A stretch of 64,000 nucleotides of DNA, taken from NCBI RefSeq assembly GCF_003290025.1, contig NZ_QNHG01000002.1:167122-231121 (forward strand), given 5' to 3'. Below, in pieces: positions 7,972 through 15,525 of the stretch. Origin of the DNA: Pseudogemmobacter bohemicus. GTDB lineage: Bacteria; Pseudomonadota; Alphaproteobacteria; Rhodobacterales; Rhodobacteraceae. A model generated the notes under the pieces. That model worked only from the letters and a program-made list of their open reading frames with translations, made no database searches and was not told where the DNA came from. Each line of letters starts with the position of its first letter. The first letter of the stretch is position 1. The position numbers and the translations under genes were made by a program.

Positions 7972-8571
7972 ATGAGCCGACCACAGCGCGTGCCGCGGGC
8001 AGAGCTGCGCCAGGCCATTCTGGAATCGGCGCGTGGCATATTGGACCGCGAGGGGGCGCCCGGCCTCTCCGCCCGCGCCATCGCGCGCGAGATCGGCTAT
8101 ACGGCGGCCTCGATCTACAATGTCTTCGGCTCGATGTCCGACATCCTGATGGAGGTGAACCGCGACACCTTTGCCCGGCTGGAACAGCTGTTCGACAGCC
8201 TGCCCGCCACCGGCACTCCGGCGGCGCGGCTGCATCTGATCTGTCAGGCCTATATCTCCTTCATGCGCCGCAACCCGGCTTTGTGGAGCGCCCTTTTCGG
8301 CGGCATCCGGCAGCGCGAGAATTTCCCGGACTGGTATGGCGAGGCGATACGCGGGCTGATGGGGCGGCTGGCGCTGCTTTTATGCGAACATGCACCCGAG
8401 CTGGACCCGGAACGCGCCGGGCGGCTGACCGAACAGCTTTATGTTGCGGTGCATGGCGCCGTGGCGCTGGAGGTGGATCGCCGGCTCGACATCCTGACCG
8501 CGCAGAGTGCCAGCGAGATCGCCGCCTCGGTGCTGGATGCGATGCTCAGCCGATTGAAGCCGAAGGCCTGA
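7972..8571 (+). CDS. TetR/AcrR-family transcriptional repressor
   Basis: 199 residues. The N-terminal TetR helix-turn-helix spans about residues 11-57 (LRQAILESARGILDREG, then LSARAIAREIGYTAASIYNVF), where the usual Y-x-H/Y-F is IYNVF. The C-terminal ligand domain has the common SFMRRNPALWSALFGG and AVHGAVALEVDRR stretches. The ATG at 7972 follows a strong GGAGG. The gene is divergent from the ketosynthase operon, and the 106-base gap holds two matching palindromes, so it most likely represses both transcripts. The ligand may be a fatty-acid-like pathway intermediate, but this is inference. The sulfotransferase gene starts 3 bases after its stop. Confidence 0.92.
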   Translation: MSRPQRVPRAELRQAILESARGILDREGAPGLSARAIAREIGYTAASIYNVFGSMSDILMEVNRDTFARLEQLFDSLPATGTPAARLHLICQAYISFMRRNPALWSALFGGIRQRENFPDWYGEAIRGLMGRLALLLCEHAPELDPERAGRLTEQLYVAVHGAVALEVDRRLDILTAQSASEIAASVLDAMLSRLKPKA

Positions 8572-8574
8572 GCA

Positions 8575-9609
8575 GTGAACGGGGCCTTTATTCTGGGTTC
8601 GGCGCGCTGCGGCTCGACGCTGGTATCCGATCTGATCCGGCTGCATCCGGAGCTGCTCAGCCTGTCCGAGGTGTTCTCGACCGCCGGCGCCCGGGCCTTT
8701 CCGCATGGTCGCCTCACGGCGCGGCAATTCTGGCGCGGTCTGGCCCGGCCCACCCGGATCGGGACGCTGGCCGGCAACCCAAAGCGGGCGCCGCGCGAGT
8801 TTCTTTACGGCAGCCAGAAAGGTAATCGCCATGACCCGTTCCACTGCCCGCCGCTCCTCCAGGTGGCGCTGCCGCATCTGAGCGCGGCGCCCGATGATCT
8901 GTTCGACGCGCTGGCGGCGGAGGTGGCGGGCTATCCCCGGCAATCGGTGGCCGATCACTACCGACAGCTTTTCGACGGGATGGCACGGCGGCAGAACCGC
9001 CGGGTCTGGGTCGAGCGTTCGGGCGGCTCGCTGGTTGCCACGCGGACCCTGGCGGCGCTGTTCCCTAAGGCGCGGCTGGTCCTGCTGACTCGGAGCGGGC
9101 CGGAGACTGTGCTCTCGATGTGCGATTATCCCGCGACCCGGCTGGCGGCGCGGATGTGGCACCGGCTGCGTGGTATCGGCATCGACCTGCTGGATCCCCT
9201 GCGCCATTACGGGCGCGGGCGGGTCTGGCCGGTCCTGCAGGCGCTGAGCTTTGCCATGCCGGTGACGCCGATGCTTGATGACCCGGCAGAGCCGGAGCTG
9301 CTGGCGCGATTCTGGTCGGAAATGATGATCCGGGGCGCGCGGGAACTGGCGGCGCTGCCGGCTTCGCGCTGGCAGCCGCTGTCCTATGAGGCGCTGGTTG
9401 CGGCGCCGGAGCGCGAATTGACCGCGCTGGCGAAAGCTCTTGGCGTCGACGCCCCGGCCTCCTGGCTCAGCGAGGCAGGCGCCCTGCCGCTCCCGCGCCC
9501 CTCGCGGGCCGCGCAGCTGGCAGTAAAGGACCGCGCGCGGCTTGAAGCCGCCTGCGCTCCGGGTGAGGCTGCACTGGCTGCCCTGACCGCCAGTCGATCT
9601 GCGGCGTAA
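8575..9609 (+). CDS. PAPS-dependent sulfotransferase-family protein
   Basis: 344 residues. The 5'-phosphosulfate-binding loop is at the N-terminus (LGSARCGSTLVSDLIRLHP), and the 3'-phosphate-binding region is WVERSGGSLVATRTLAALFPKARLVLLTR with a Ser after the Arg (ETVLSM). These are the two PAPS motifs of the Sulfotransfer_1/3 superfamily. A GTG start at 8575 lies 3 bases after the tetR stop, so the two are cotranscribed. The acceptor is unknown. Some family members in bacteria sulfate lipids or polysaccharides; others are uncharacterised Stf0-like proteins. Its place in the same regulon as the ketosynthase operon suggests tailoring of the same product, without proof. Confidence 0.75.
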   Translation: MNGAFILGSARCGSTLVSDLIRLHPELLSLSEVFSTAGARAFPHGRLTARQFWRGLARPTRIGTLAGNPKRAPREFLYGSQKGNRHDPFHCPPLLQVALPHLSAAPDDLFDALAAEVAGYPRQSVADHYRQLFDGMARRQNRRVWVERSGGSLVATRTLAALFPKARLVLLTRSGPETVLSMCDYPATRLAARMWHRLRGIGIDLLDPLRHYGRGRVWPVLQALSFAMPVTPMLDDPAEPELLARFWSEMMIRGARELAALPASRWQPLSYEALVAAPERELTALAKALGVDAPASWLSEAGALPLPRPSRAAQLAVKDRARLEAACAPGEAALAALTASRSAA

Positions 9610-9786
9610 ACCTGGACGAAACATGGCATTACGCGGGCGATAAGACCCGGTTTTAATTACTAGAATGCCCGGCTCCAACGCTGTGAAAACCTCGTCTTAA
9701 TCACGCTCCTGCTTTGCTGATCCTCGCGACGGGTGAGGGTTGGGTGGCCTGATGACCCCGCCGCTTTTGGTGGAAAGGGGTTTGTC

Positions 9787-10290
9787 ATGAATCGTGTCTC
9801 GGCCCGATTGCGGGTGGGGTTTCTTGTTCTTTGTGTTGCGGGCATTGTCGGGGTCCTTCCGCCCACCGGCCCGCGCGAGGCGGATGCGCAGGTGCGCCCG
9901 ACCCATATGGGGGCCGTCAAGACGGGGACGGTAAAGGTCGTGCGCTCGGATCCCGGCGGACTGATCGGTGTGCGCAACCGCGAGGTTCAGCGTCTGCGCG
10001 CCAGCGGCGACCGTGTCGAGCTGCGCGGCACCTGCAATTCTGCTTGCACCATGTATCTCGGGCTGGACAATATCTGTATCGACCGCCGCGCGAGCTTCGG
10101 CTTTCACGGACCCAGTTCTTACGGCAAGCCGCTGCCGGTACCCGAGTTCGAGCGCTGGTCGCAGATCATGGCGCAAAGCTACCGCGAGCCCTTGAAAAGC
10201 TGGTTCCTGGAAACGGCGCGGCACAATATCTCGGGCCAGATCCGGCTGAGCGGGACCGAGCTGATCCGCCTCGGCTACCCGGAATGCTAG
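9787..10290 (+). CDS. Exported protein with ClpP/crotonase-like Ser motif
   Basis: 167 residues. A signal peptide is evident (hydrophobic VGFLVLCVAGIVGVLPP, likely cleaved after EADA at ~35), so the protein is periplasmic. The central ELRGTCNSACTMYLGL followed by RASFGFHGP resembles the Ser and His positions in a group of periplasmic ClpP-fold proteins (COG3904-like), though no third catalytic residue can be assigned. The ATG at 9787 follows GGAAAGGGG; the frame is open upstream but contains no comparable start. It stands alone between the sulfotransferase and an IS fragment. Protease function is a guess; treat it as a conserved exported protein. Confidence 0.6.
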   Translation: MNRVSARLRVGFLVLCVAGIVGVLPPTGPREADAQVRPTHMGAVKTGTVKVVRSDPGGLIGVRNREVQRLRASGDRVELRGTCNSACTMYLGLDNICIDRRASFGFHGPSSYGKPLPVPEFERWSQIMAQSYREPLKSWFLETARHNISGQIRLSGTELIRLGYPEC

Positions 10291-10485
10291 CCAGTTGATC
10301 CAGGGGTCTACAGGGGGCCCACCCCCGGTGCGCGGTTCGGGCTGCAATGACGTTGTTTCAGGCCTCTGATTGTGAAGTTTTTATCGCAAGAATCATGTTT
10401 CGTAATCGTTTCCTGGCTCCCAGCTTCCGGCTCTCATCGTGATGGGTTCTTTGGACCCTGGTGCTTGTTGGAATGGATTTTCTCC

Positions 10486-10875
10486 ATGGAGACTACATTG
10501 GAGGTTCTCCCGGTTGGCGGTCGTGGCCGTCGGAACCGGAAGCGGCCTGATGAGGTGAAGGCCCCGATCGTGGCGGCGACGCTGACGCCGGGTATCACGG
10601 TGCATGCCGTGGCGCGGCGTCATGGTGTTCCGGCGAACCACGTTTTTGCCTGGCGCATACTGGCGCGGAAAGGGCGGCTGGTGCTGCCAGCGCCGGAGGG
10701 TCCGGTGGAATTTGCCTCGTTGATGATTGGCCCCGTTGGTGATGGACCGCGTTGTGCCGTGGGCGCTGTGGAGCGGCCCGAGATCATCGCGGGCGCGGTG
10801 GCGATCCGTTTGGAAACCGGAGCCTCGGCGGAGCGGATTGCGTCGGTCGTGCGCGCCCTGGCTGCCAGCCCATGA
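10486..10875 (+). CDS. tnpA: IS66 TnpA (accessory transposase ORF1)
   Basis: 129 residues with the helix-turn-helix of IS66 OrfA: RRNRKRPDEVKAPIVAATLT, then VHAVARRHGVPANHVFAWR. The C-terminus keeps the family pattern IRLETGASAERIASVVRAL. The ATG at 10486 is the natural start; an open extension upstream has no homology. Its stop overlaps the start of the tnpB remnant as in intact elements. TnpA is needed with TnpB and TnpC for transposition, so alone it is not expected to mobilise anything. Confidence 0.8.
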   Translation: METTLEVLPVGGRGRRNRKRPDEVKAPIVAATLTPGITVHAVARRHGVPANHVFAWRILARKGRLVLPAPEGPVEFASLMIGPVGDGPRCAVGAVERPEIIAGAVAIRLETGASAERIASVVRALAASP

Positions 10876-11093
10876 TGTTCCCCTTGAACCAGGTGCGGAT
10901 CATGGTCGCGACGAAGCCGGTCGACTTCCGGAAGGGGCATGACGGCCTGGCTGCACTGGTGTCGTCGGTGCGGCGCAAGGAACCGTTCACGGGCACGGGC
11001 ACGGGCACGGTGTTTGTGTTCCGCTCGCGCCGGGCTGACAGGCTGAAGCTGCTTTAGTGGGATGGCACGGGTCTGGTGATGGCCTGCAAGCCG
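10872..11093 (+). pseudogene. tnpB: IS66 TnpB remnant with premature stop
   Basis: The frame begins like IS66 OrfB (NQVRIMVATKPVDFRKGHDG, then VFVFRSRRADRLKLL) and hits TAG at 11055-11057 exactly where the family has Tyr in LLYWDGTGL; WDGTGLVMACK follows in frame after the stop, and homology then ends. A GGGCAC hexamer occurs three times at 10991-11008, inserting extra Thr-Gly pairs in a region where the family normally has one. Both changes show decay; the protein is not made at full length (~115 residues expected). Confidence 0.8.
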
Positions 11094-11256
11094 CCGATTG
11101 CGAAGGGTTCGTGCCGAATACTGTCGAAGCGGTAGCTATGAGCACATCGCTCCTTACGGGAAGGCTTCGACCGGGTCATAAGGCAACCCTGACGGCATAG
11201 AGGCGCAACCCGCATAGCGCCGCAGAAAGCAATCCCGCAACAGATCCGATACTCTG

Positions 11257-12051
11257 TTAACCTGATCTGCGCGCCAGCAACACGAGGGCGTTCTGAGCAG
11301 GGGATACGCTGGCGGTTGTCAGCGAGTCGCGTACTATATAGTTTCTGACCAGTTTCTCCATTTTCCCCGCGTCAGCAAATTGACTCACTGATGAATTGCC
11401 AAACTGGCTTTGTGTGCGGGATTTGAGAACACGCAGCTGTTGATCGATATCGAGATTACTGAACCCGGTTGGCAGACCAAGGGCCTTTTCGAAGACCTGA
11501 CGCAGCGGCTTGTTGCCCATAATGGTAAACCATTTCGTATCCTCACTCGCTGAGGATTGCGCCAGTTTCCCAAGCTCTCTTTCCGTATTCAATGCAAGGC
11601 GGAAGGAGTCGTTTTTCTCTCCCACCGCCGCTTCGAACTGACGCGCATAATATTGATTCAGCAGGGCATCCGCAAAGCCATCATCAAGGGTCTTTGGCAC
11701 CTGGGTTCCATCCAGACCAAAGCTCGCGGCAAAGGCACGGTAGCTTTTATCGGCAAGCCTGTTGGACAGGTCACTCGCGGAATCAACGCCGTCGGAAAGG
11801 ACCTTTCTGACAAAGGCCTTTGCGTTGATATCCTGCTCCAGCCCGAAGGCGGAGAGCGCGACCTTCAGCAACCGGCGATCAGAAACCAGATCCTCGGCAG
11901 AGGTTACGGTTCCGATCTTATCGCGAAAATACTGCGCCTCGCGCTGATTCACCTGGGACTGCTGGAATGCCTTTTCCTGCGCTGGCAGGGTTCGTTTGAG
12001 CAAGAGCCAGCCGCCATAACCATCGGCCGGCAGAACTGGCTGAAAGCTCAT
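11257..12051 (-). CDS. Flagellar-cluster DUF1217-type protein
   Basis: 264 residues, no signal peptide or membrane segment. It has helical content with repeated short blocks such as FQQSQVNQREAQYFRDKIG, FVRKVLSDG and LGLPTGFSNLDIDQQLRVLKSR that match the DUF1217 family found beside flagellin genes of alphaproteobacteria. The function is unknown; a structural or assembly role is inferred from position. The ATG at 12051 starts one base after the flbT stop, implying coupling in the flaF-flbT transcript. The preferred start gives MSFQPVLPADG; a GTG 12 bases upstream overlaps flbT. The decayed IS66 fragment lies just downstream. Confidence 0.7.
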   Translation of the reverse strand: MSFQPVLPADGYGGWLLLKRTLPAQEKAFQQSQVNQREAQYFRDKIGTVTSAEDLVSDRRLLKVALSAFGLEQDINAKAFVRKVLSDGVDSASDLSNRLADKSYRAFAASFGLDGTQVPKTLDDGFADALLNQYYARQFEAAVGEKNDSFRLALNTERELGKLAQSSASEDTKWFTIMGNKPLRQVFEKALGLPTGFSNLDIDQQLRVLKSRTQSQFGNSSVSQFADAGKMEKLVRNYIVRDSLTTASVSPAQNALVLLARRSG

Positions 12052-12052
12052 C

Positions 12053-12457
12053 TCAACCCCCACCCGTTGCCATGAGTCGGCTCTCGCGGGGCAAAAGCCC
12101 CCGAAGCGCCTTGAGAACCTGATAGTGCTGCTCTTCCAGCACGGCCTGGCTTGCCAGCGTCAGCAAGCGGCGGCTGTCGGGATCGGTCAGCACCTGGCTG
12201 AGCTGCTCGATCCCGCGCAAGAGCTGCGACCTCGTGTCCCCAGGAACTGCATCACCGGAAAGCACCAGCTGGGCGATATAGCAGACCCGGCGCACCGGCG
12301 TATTGGCCTCTTCCGGATGCAGGGCATCACGCAACCGGAGAATATTCGCATTGGGCGTCATCACGGCAAGACGCGAGCGCTTGTCGCCGTTTTCGATCAC
12401 CGCACCATTGATCAGGACCCGTTCATGCGGCCCCAGTTTCAGAACCAGCCCGGTCAT
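12053..12457 (-). CDS. flbT: Flagellin synthesis regulator FlbT
   Basis: 134 residues. The N-terminus MTGLVLKLGPHERVLINGAVIENGDKR and the RLRDALHPEEANTPVRRVCYIAQL block are characteristic of FlbT, which in Caulobacter binds the 5' region of flagellin mRNA and promotes its turnover until the hook is built. Its start overlaps the flaF stop (ATGA), and the DUF1217-type gene follows. The fliC-flaF-flbT order is the standard alphaproteobacterial arrangement, so FlbT here probably acts on the upstream fliC leader. Confidence 0.92.
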   Translation of the reverse strand: MTGLVLKLGPHERVLINGAVIENGDKRSRLAVMTPNANILRLRDALHPEEANTPVRRVCYIAQLVLSGDAVPGDTRSQLLRGIEQLSQVLTDPDSRRLLTLASQAVLEEQHYQVLKALRGLLPRESRLMATGGG

Positions 12458-12825
12458 GTGGCTGCTCCTTCACCACGCAGGCCCCGCAGGACAGCCTTGT
12501 TGATTTCGATAAGCACGCCGGCATCAGCACTGTTCTGACGGATTTTCCGGCTATGTTCGGCGGTGAAGCGATAGAGATAAAACAGGCGCGCCCGCAGCAG
12601 ATCGGGAAGGCCATTGCCCGGCCCGGCGACATCGGCGGCGAGAGTCGACCAGAGTTTTTCGTTGCTGAAAACAGCCTCGAGAAAACCGCTGAGATCTTCC
12701 TTGCGCCGCTGATCTGCGGCAACCAGACGCTGGGTGATGCGCGCGATAACCTCGTATTCGGCCATGCGCGGCGTGCGGATCGGCGCGGTGGGCTGTGCAT
12801 AGGCAAGGTTGGAGCTGAGAGTCAT
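12454..12825 (-). CDS. flaF: Flagellar biosynthesis regulator FlaF
   Basis: 123 residues. AYAQPTAPIRTPRMAEYEVIARITQRLVAA and LPDLLRARLFYLYRFTAEHSRKI are typical FlaF sequence. FlaF works with FlbT and flagellin, acting as a chaperone or translation activator in species studied. The ATG at 12825 follows the flagellin gene after a 68-base gap that contains a stable hairpin, so it may be transcribed by partial read-through from fliC. The stop overlaps flbT. Confidence 0.92.
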   Translation of the reverse strand: MTLSSNLAYAQPTAPIRTPRMAEYEVIARITQRLVAADQRRKEDLSGFLEAVFSNEKLWSTLAADVAGPGNGLPDLLRARLFYLYRFTAEHSRKIRQNSADAGVLIEINKAVLRGLRGEGAAT

Positions 12826-12862
12826 TCTGACAGGTTCCGTTATTGAGGTAATTCAATAGGAT

Positions 12863-12886
12863 GGCCGGGACCCCAAGGCCCCGGCC
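12863..12886 (-). terminator. Hairpin between fliC and flaF
   Basis: GGCCGGG and CCCCGGCC arms enclose ACCCCAAGG. On the minus strand the hairpin is followed by ATCCTATTGAATT, not a clean T-run, so it may stabilise the fliC 3' end or partly terminate, leaving less flaF-flbT message. Confidence 0.45.
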
Positions 12887-12893
12887 AGGGGCC

Positions 12894-14450
12894 TTAACGG
12901 AACAGTGACAGCAGGTTCTGCGGTTGCTGATTGGCGATGGAAAGCGCCTGGATGCCCAGCTGTTGCTGGACCTGAAGCGCCTGGAGACGGGCCGAAGCCT
13001 CCTCCATATCGGCATCGACAAGCGTGCCGATCCCCGCAGTCATCGCATCGGTCAGAGACGAGACAAAGCTGGTCTGGGTGTCGATCCGGCCCTGGGCCGA
13101 GCCGAATTCGGCGGCGGCATCAATGGCCTTATTGATCATGGTCTCGATATTGGTCAGCGCGGCGCGCGCGCCTTCGGCGGTGGTCACGTCGATTGCATCA
13201 AGACCGAACAGCCCGCCCGAAGCCTTGCCATTCACGGTGCCGGAGCTGGCCGCAATCGCACGGGCGGTATCGGAAGAGTTGTCGATATTCAGCTGCCAGG
13301 CGCCGGTTGAGCTCTGGCCAACTTTGGTGGTGAGACCGGGCACATCGCCGGCATCGATTGCGATCTTCAGGCCGCGCACGACATCCTCGGTGGTTTCGCC
13401 CTTGCCTGCGATATAGCTATAGGCGACGCCACCGACATTGAGCGTGTAACCGTCGCCATCTTTGACGGCATTGCCACCAAAGACATAGGTTTCGGCTCGT
13501 TGCCCGATGGTCGCGACCGAACCGGCGACGGTGCCCTGACCAGCGGTCGGGATGGTCGGTGCGGCCATGCCGGCGACATGTTCAACGGTCACCTCCTCGA
13601 AAGCCCGGCTCGACTGAATATCGACGTTCGCGGTACCGTTCAGAACCGCCGTTACGCCCTCAAGGCCCAGCTTGTTGACCTCGCTGATCATGCGGGTCGC
13701 TGATTCGGCCGCCGTCATCGCGACGCCTGTATCATTGGTGAAGGTGACGGTCTGGCCGTTGATCTTCAGCGTTGCCGAAGCACCGATCGCCAGCGCAGCA
13801 CCGGCCAGGCGGGCCGAATTTGCGCCATTGGTGATGCTGGTTACAGCGGTGCCGGCCTTGTCCACCGGAGCGCTGATATTGCCGGTGATCACTGCAACCC
13901 CTGCCAGGATCTGCGGCGACCCGGTGGAAACGCCCAGGGTGCCGTTGCTGGCACTGAGGTCCTGACGGGCAACCGTGATATCCGAGGTGGTGACACCCGA
14001 ATCCGACCGATCCAGCGAGGCGAGGAATTTCACATCATCGGTGCCGGAAACCAGATTCAGGCCGCTGAACTGGGCGCCGCTGACGATACCGGCGATCTGA
14101 TTACGCAGCGCGTCGATATCGGTTTGCAGCTTTTCGCGCGGCACATTCTCGCTTTGTGCCGAGACGATTTTCTCTTTCATATTGTTGAGAAGGCCTTCGA
14201 TCTTCTCCGATGCCTCGCGGGCGACCGAGAGCGAGGACGAGCCGAGTGCGAGGCTGTCCGAGATGCCCTTGAACCCTTTCACGTCGGATTCCATCACCTT
14301 CGAGATCGACCAGACCGCAGCATTGTCGCGTGCGGTGGCGACGGTCTTGCCGGTGGAAATCTCCGACTGGACCTTGTTCATATTGCCATTGATGGATTTG
14401 AGGGTCTGCAGCGCGACCATTGCGCTGGAATTCGTCAGGATGGACGACAT
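12894..14450 (-). CDS. fliC: Flagellin
   Basis: 518 residues, the filament subunit exported by the flagellar type III system. The conserved N-terminal D0/D1 begins SSILTNSSAMVALQTLKSIN and carries MNKVQSEISTGKTVATARDN; the C-terminal D1/D0 is ADMEEASARLQALQVQQQL then GIQALSIANQQPQNLLSLFR. The middle ~290 residues form variable, Ala/Thr/Gly-rich domains. The ATG at 14450 follows AGAGGAAAATCAA; the frame is open another 183 bases upstream but without flagellin homology. It is the only flagellin gene in the window. Confidence 0.96.
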   Translation of the reverse strand: MSSILTNSSAMVALQTLKSINGNMNKVQSEISTGKTVATARDNAAVWSISKVMESDVKGFKGISDSLALGSSSLSVAREASEKIEGLLNNMKEKIVSAQSENVPREKLQTDIDALRNQIAGIVSGAQFSGLNLVSGTDDVKFLASLDRSDSGVTTSDITVARQDLSASNGTLGVSTGSPQILAGVAVITGNISAPVDKAGTAVTSITNGANSARLAGAALAIGASATLKINGQTVTFTNDTGVAMTAAESATRMISEVNKLGLEGVTAVLNGTANVDIQSSRAFEEVTVEHVAGMAAPTIPTAGQGTVAGSVATIGQRAETYVFGGNAVKDGDGYTLNVGGVAYSYIAGKGETTEDVVRGLKIAIDAGDVPGLTTKVGQSSTGAWQLNIDNSSDTARAIAASSGTVNGKASGGLFGLDAIDVTTAEGARAALTNIETMINKAIDAAAEFGSAQGRIDTQTSFVSSLTDAMTAGIGTLVDADMEEASARLQALQVQQQLGIQALSIANQQPQNLLSLFR

Positions 14451-14825
14451 TTGATTTTCCTCTGGCTGCCCTGGGTGCTTTGCACAGGGGCGAAAGCGCC
14501 GCCCTTTCGGGCGACAGTTCCGGCGTTCTGGCCGTTGCCGGGGGGCGACCCTCAGCGCCATCCCCACATCGGGATGCAATTGCAGCTTCGCAGCACATCC
14601 CTGCCAATTTGTTAATTCCGCATACCCGTTCACGGGTGAATAGAGCGGATTTTACGCGATTGCTCTCCACCTGTTCCCGGTCTTTTGCGACCTCGGAAAT
14701 ATGCCCGGCCATCAGAATAATGCAGGAAACTCAGACCATAGAATGGCGTCACACGGGATTGGCGCCGGGATCAGGAACCCAGCGACACGGGCTGACATCA
14801 GTCTTCGATACCAGTCACTGCTCTC
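14451..14825 (-). promoter_or_regulatory. fliC upstream/leader region with inverted repeats
   Basis: 375 bases without a gene. It holds an exact ten-base palindrome TGCAATTGCA (14575-14584), an inverted repeat ACCCGT-TC-ACGGGT (14624-14637) and a stem-forming stretch near 14490-14515 (CGAAAG/CTTTCG). The fliC promoter and the mRNA leader expected to be targeted by FlbT must lie here. I could not place a convincing sigma-28 or sigma-54 promoter. Confidence 0.5.
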
Positions 14826-15140
14826 TCAGATCCGCCGCGACCGGCCGGCCTCATCAGACTGTACCCGCCCACGCTGGCCGCGTGAATCATAGGTCGAAAA
14901 CGAACCCGGACGGCTGAGCCGGCCTTTTGCCGCAGCCACGCCGCGCGCCGCCGCCTCGAACAATCCGACATTCGCATCCGCCATCGCCCGGATGAGATCA
15001 AGCGATTCGGTATCCTCCCCGGGCAAGGCGTCAATCGCGGCGCCGGTCTCCTGGGCCAGCACCTCCAGCGCATCAAAATCGCCCTCCAGCAGGGCGCGGC
15101 GTGTCTGTTCCAGCAGGTCGATCAGGCGTTCAGAGTGCAT
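14826..15140 (-). CDS. FlgN-like flagellar export chaperone candidate
   Basis: 104 residues, predicted mostly helical. It begins MHSERLIDLLEQTRRALLEGDFDALEVLAQETGAAID, a pattern like small FlgN-type chaperones that hold hook-associated proteins before export, and ends in a basic disordered tail (RGRVQSDEAGRSRRI). The start lies inside the end of the FlgJ-like gene (11-base overlap), so they are coupled. The family match is weak at sequence level; the call rests on size, helical pattern and location between flgJ and fliC. Confidence 0.6.
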   Translation of the reverse strand: MHSERLIDLLEQTRRALLEGDFDALEVLAQETGAAIDALPGEDTESLDLIRAMADANVGLFEAAARGVAAAKGRLSRPGSFSTYDSRGQRGRVQSDEAGRSRRI

Positions 15141-15417
15141 TCACATCGCCTCCCATCGCGCGAAACAGCGTTTCGGCGAGGCCGATTCCGCCGCGCTCCA
15201 CCATCAGTTTCGCCTGTTCGGCCCGCAGAAACGATCCGAATTGCTCTTCGCCAATACCGCCGCCAAAGCTCTCGGAAGCAGCCCCAAGGCCGCTCCGGGC
15301 TAGCATTTCGGTCAGAAAGACCACCTCCATCTCCTGGGCTTTTTCCATCAGGCGATTCGGGTTGGTATTCGGTTTCAGGGCCCGGAACTGACCCGCCACG
15401 AACTGGATTTCTGTCAT
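15130..15417 (-). CDS. flgJ: Rod-binding FlgJ-type protein without muramidase domain
   Basis: 95 residues. KAQEMEVVFLTEMLARSGLG and GEEQFGSFLRAEQAKLMVERGGIGLAETLFRAMG form the FlgJ N-terminal rod-binding domain. The enterobacterial C-terminal glucosaminidase is absent, as in Rhodobacter sphaeroides, where a separate lytic transglycosylase (SltF) supplies the activity; an SltF-like gene is present at 46746-47429. The ATG at 15417 gives MTEIQFVAGQ. It is divergent from fliK, and the shared gap has a CtrA-like direct repeat. Confidence 0.8.
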   Translation of the reverse strand: MTEIQFVAGQFRALKPNTNPNRLMEKAQEMEVVFLTEMLARSGLGAASESFGGGIGEEQFGSFLRAEQAKLMVERGGIGLAETLFRAMGGDVNAL

Positions 15418-15462
15418 AAGATCGAGTCCTTTTATGTTGAATTTTCCAACTCTGGGGCTGTT

Positions 15463-15480
15463 CCGGTAAACATCCGGTAA
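15463..15480. promoter_or_regulatory. Direct repeat CCGGTAA-N4-CCGGTAA, weak CtrA-like site
   Basis: Two identical CCGGTAA units repeat with an 11-base period, giving GTAA-N7-GTAA, the spacing of CtrA boxes (TTAA-N7-TTAA) but with G in place of the first T in both halves. It lies between the divergent flgJ-like and fliK genes. Confidence 0.35.
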
Positions 15481-15525
15481 CCCGATGCTGGCAAAAACGA
15501 GGGGACTCAGAAGAGATTCCCGCAT

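Larger units (their letters stand above)
10486..11093 (+). mobile_element. Remnant of an IS66-family insertion sequence
   Basis: Only tnpA and a broken tnpB are present; the large tnpC transposase gene is missing. The two overlapping frames (ATGATG junction at 10872) are the usual IS66 arrangement. I found no convincing terminal inverted repeats, so the outer limits given are those of recognisable coding homology. Confidence 0.75.

Noticed and set aside
10305..10330. GGGGG/CCCCC palindrome as the IS66 left end
   Set aside because: It does not resemble IS66 terminal repeats and has no matching copy on the right side.
14581..14620. Possible sigma-54 site (TGGCAG...TGC on the minus strand) before fliC
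   Set aside because: The distance between the GG and GC elements is one base short and the flanks do not match.
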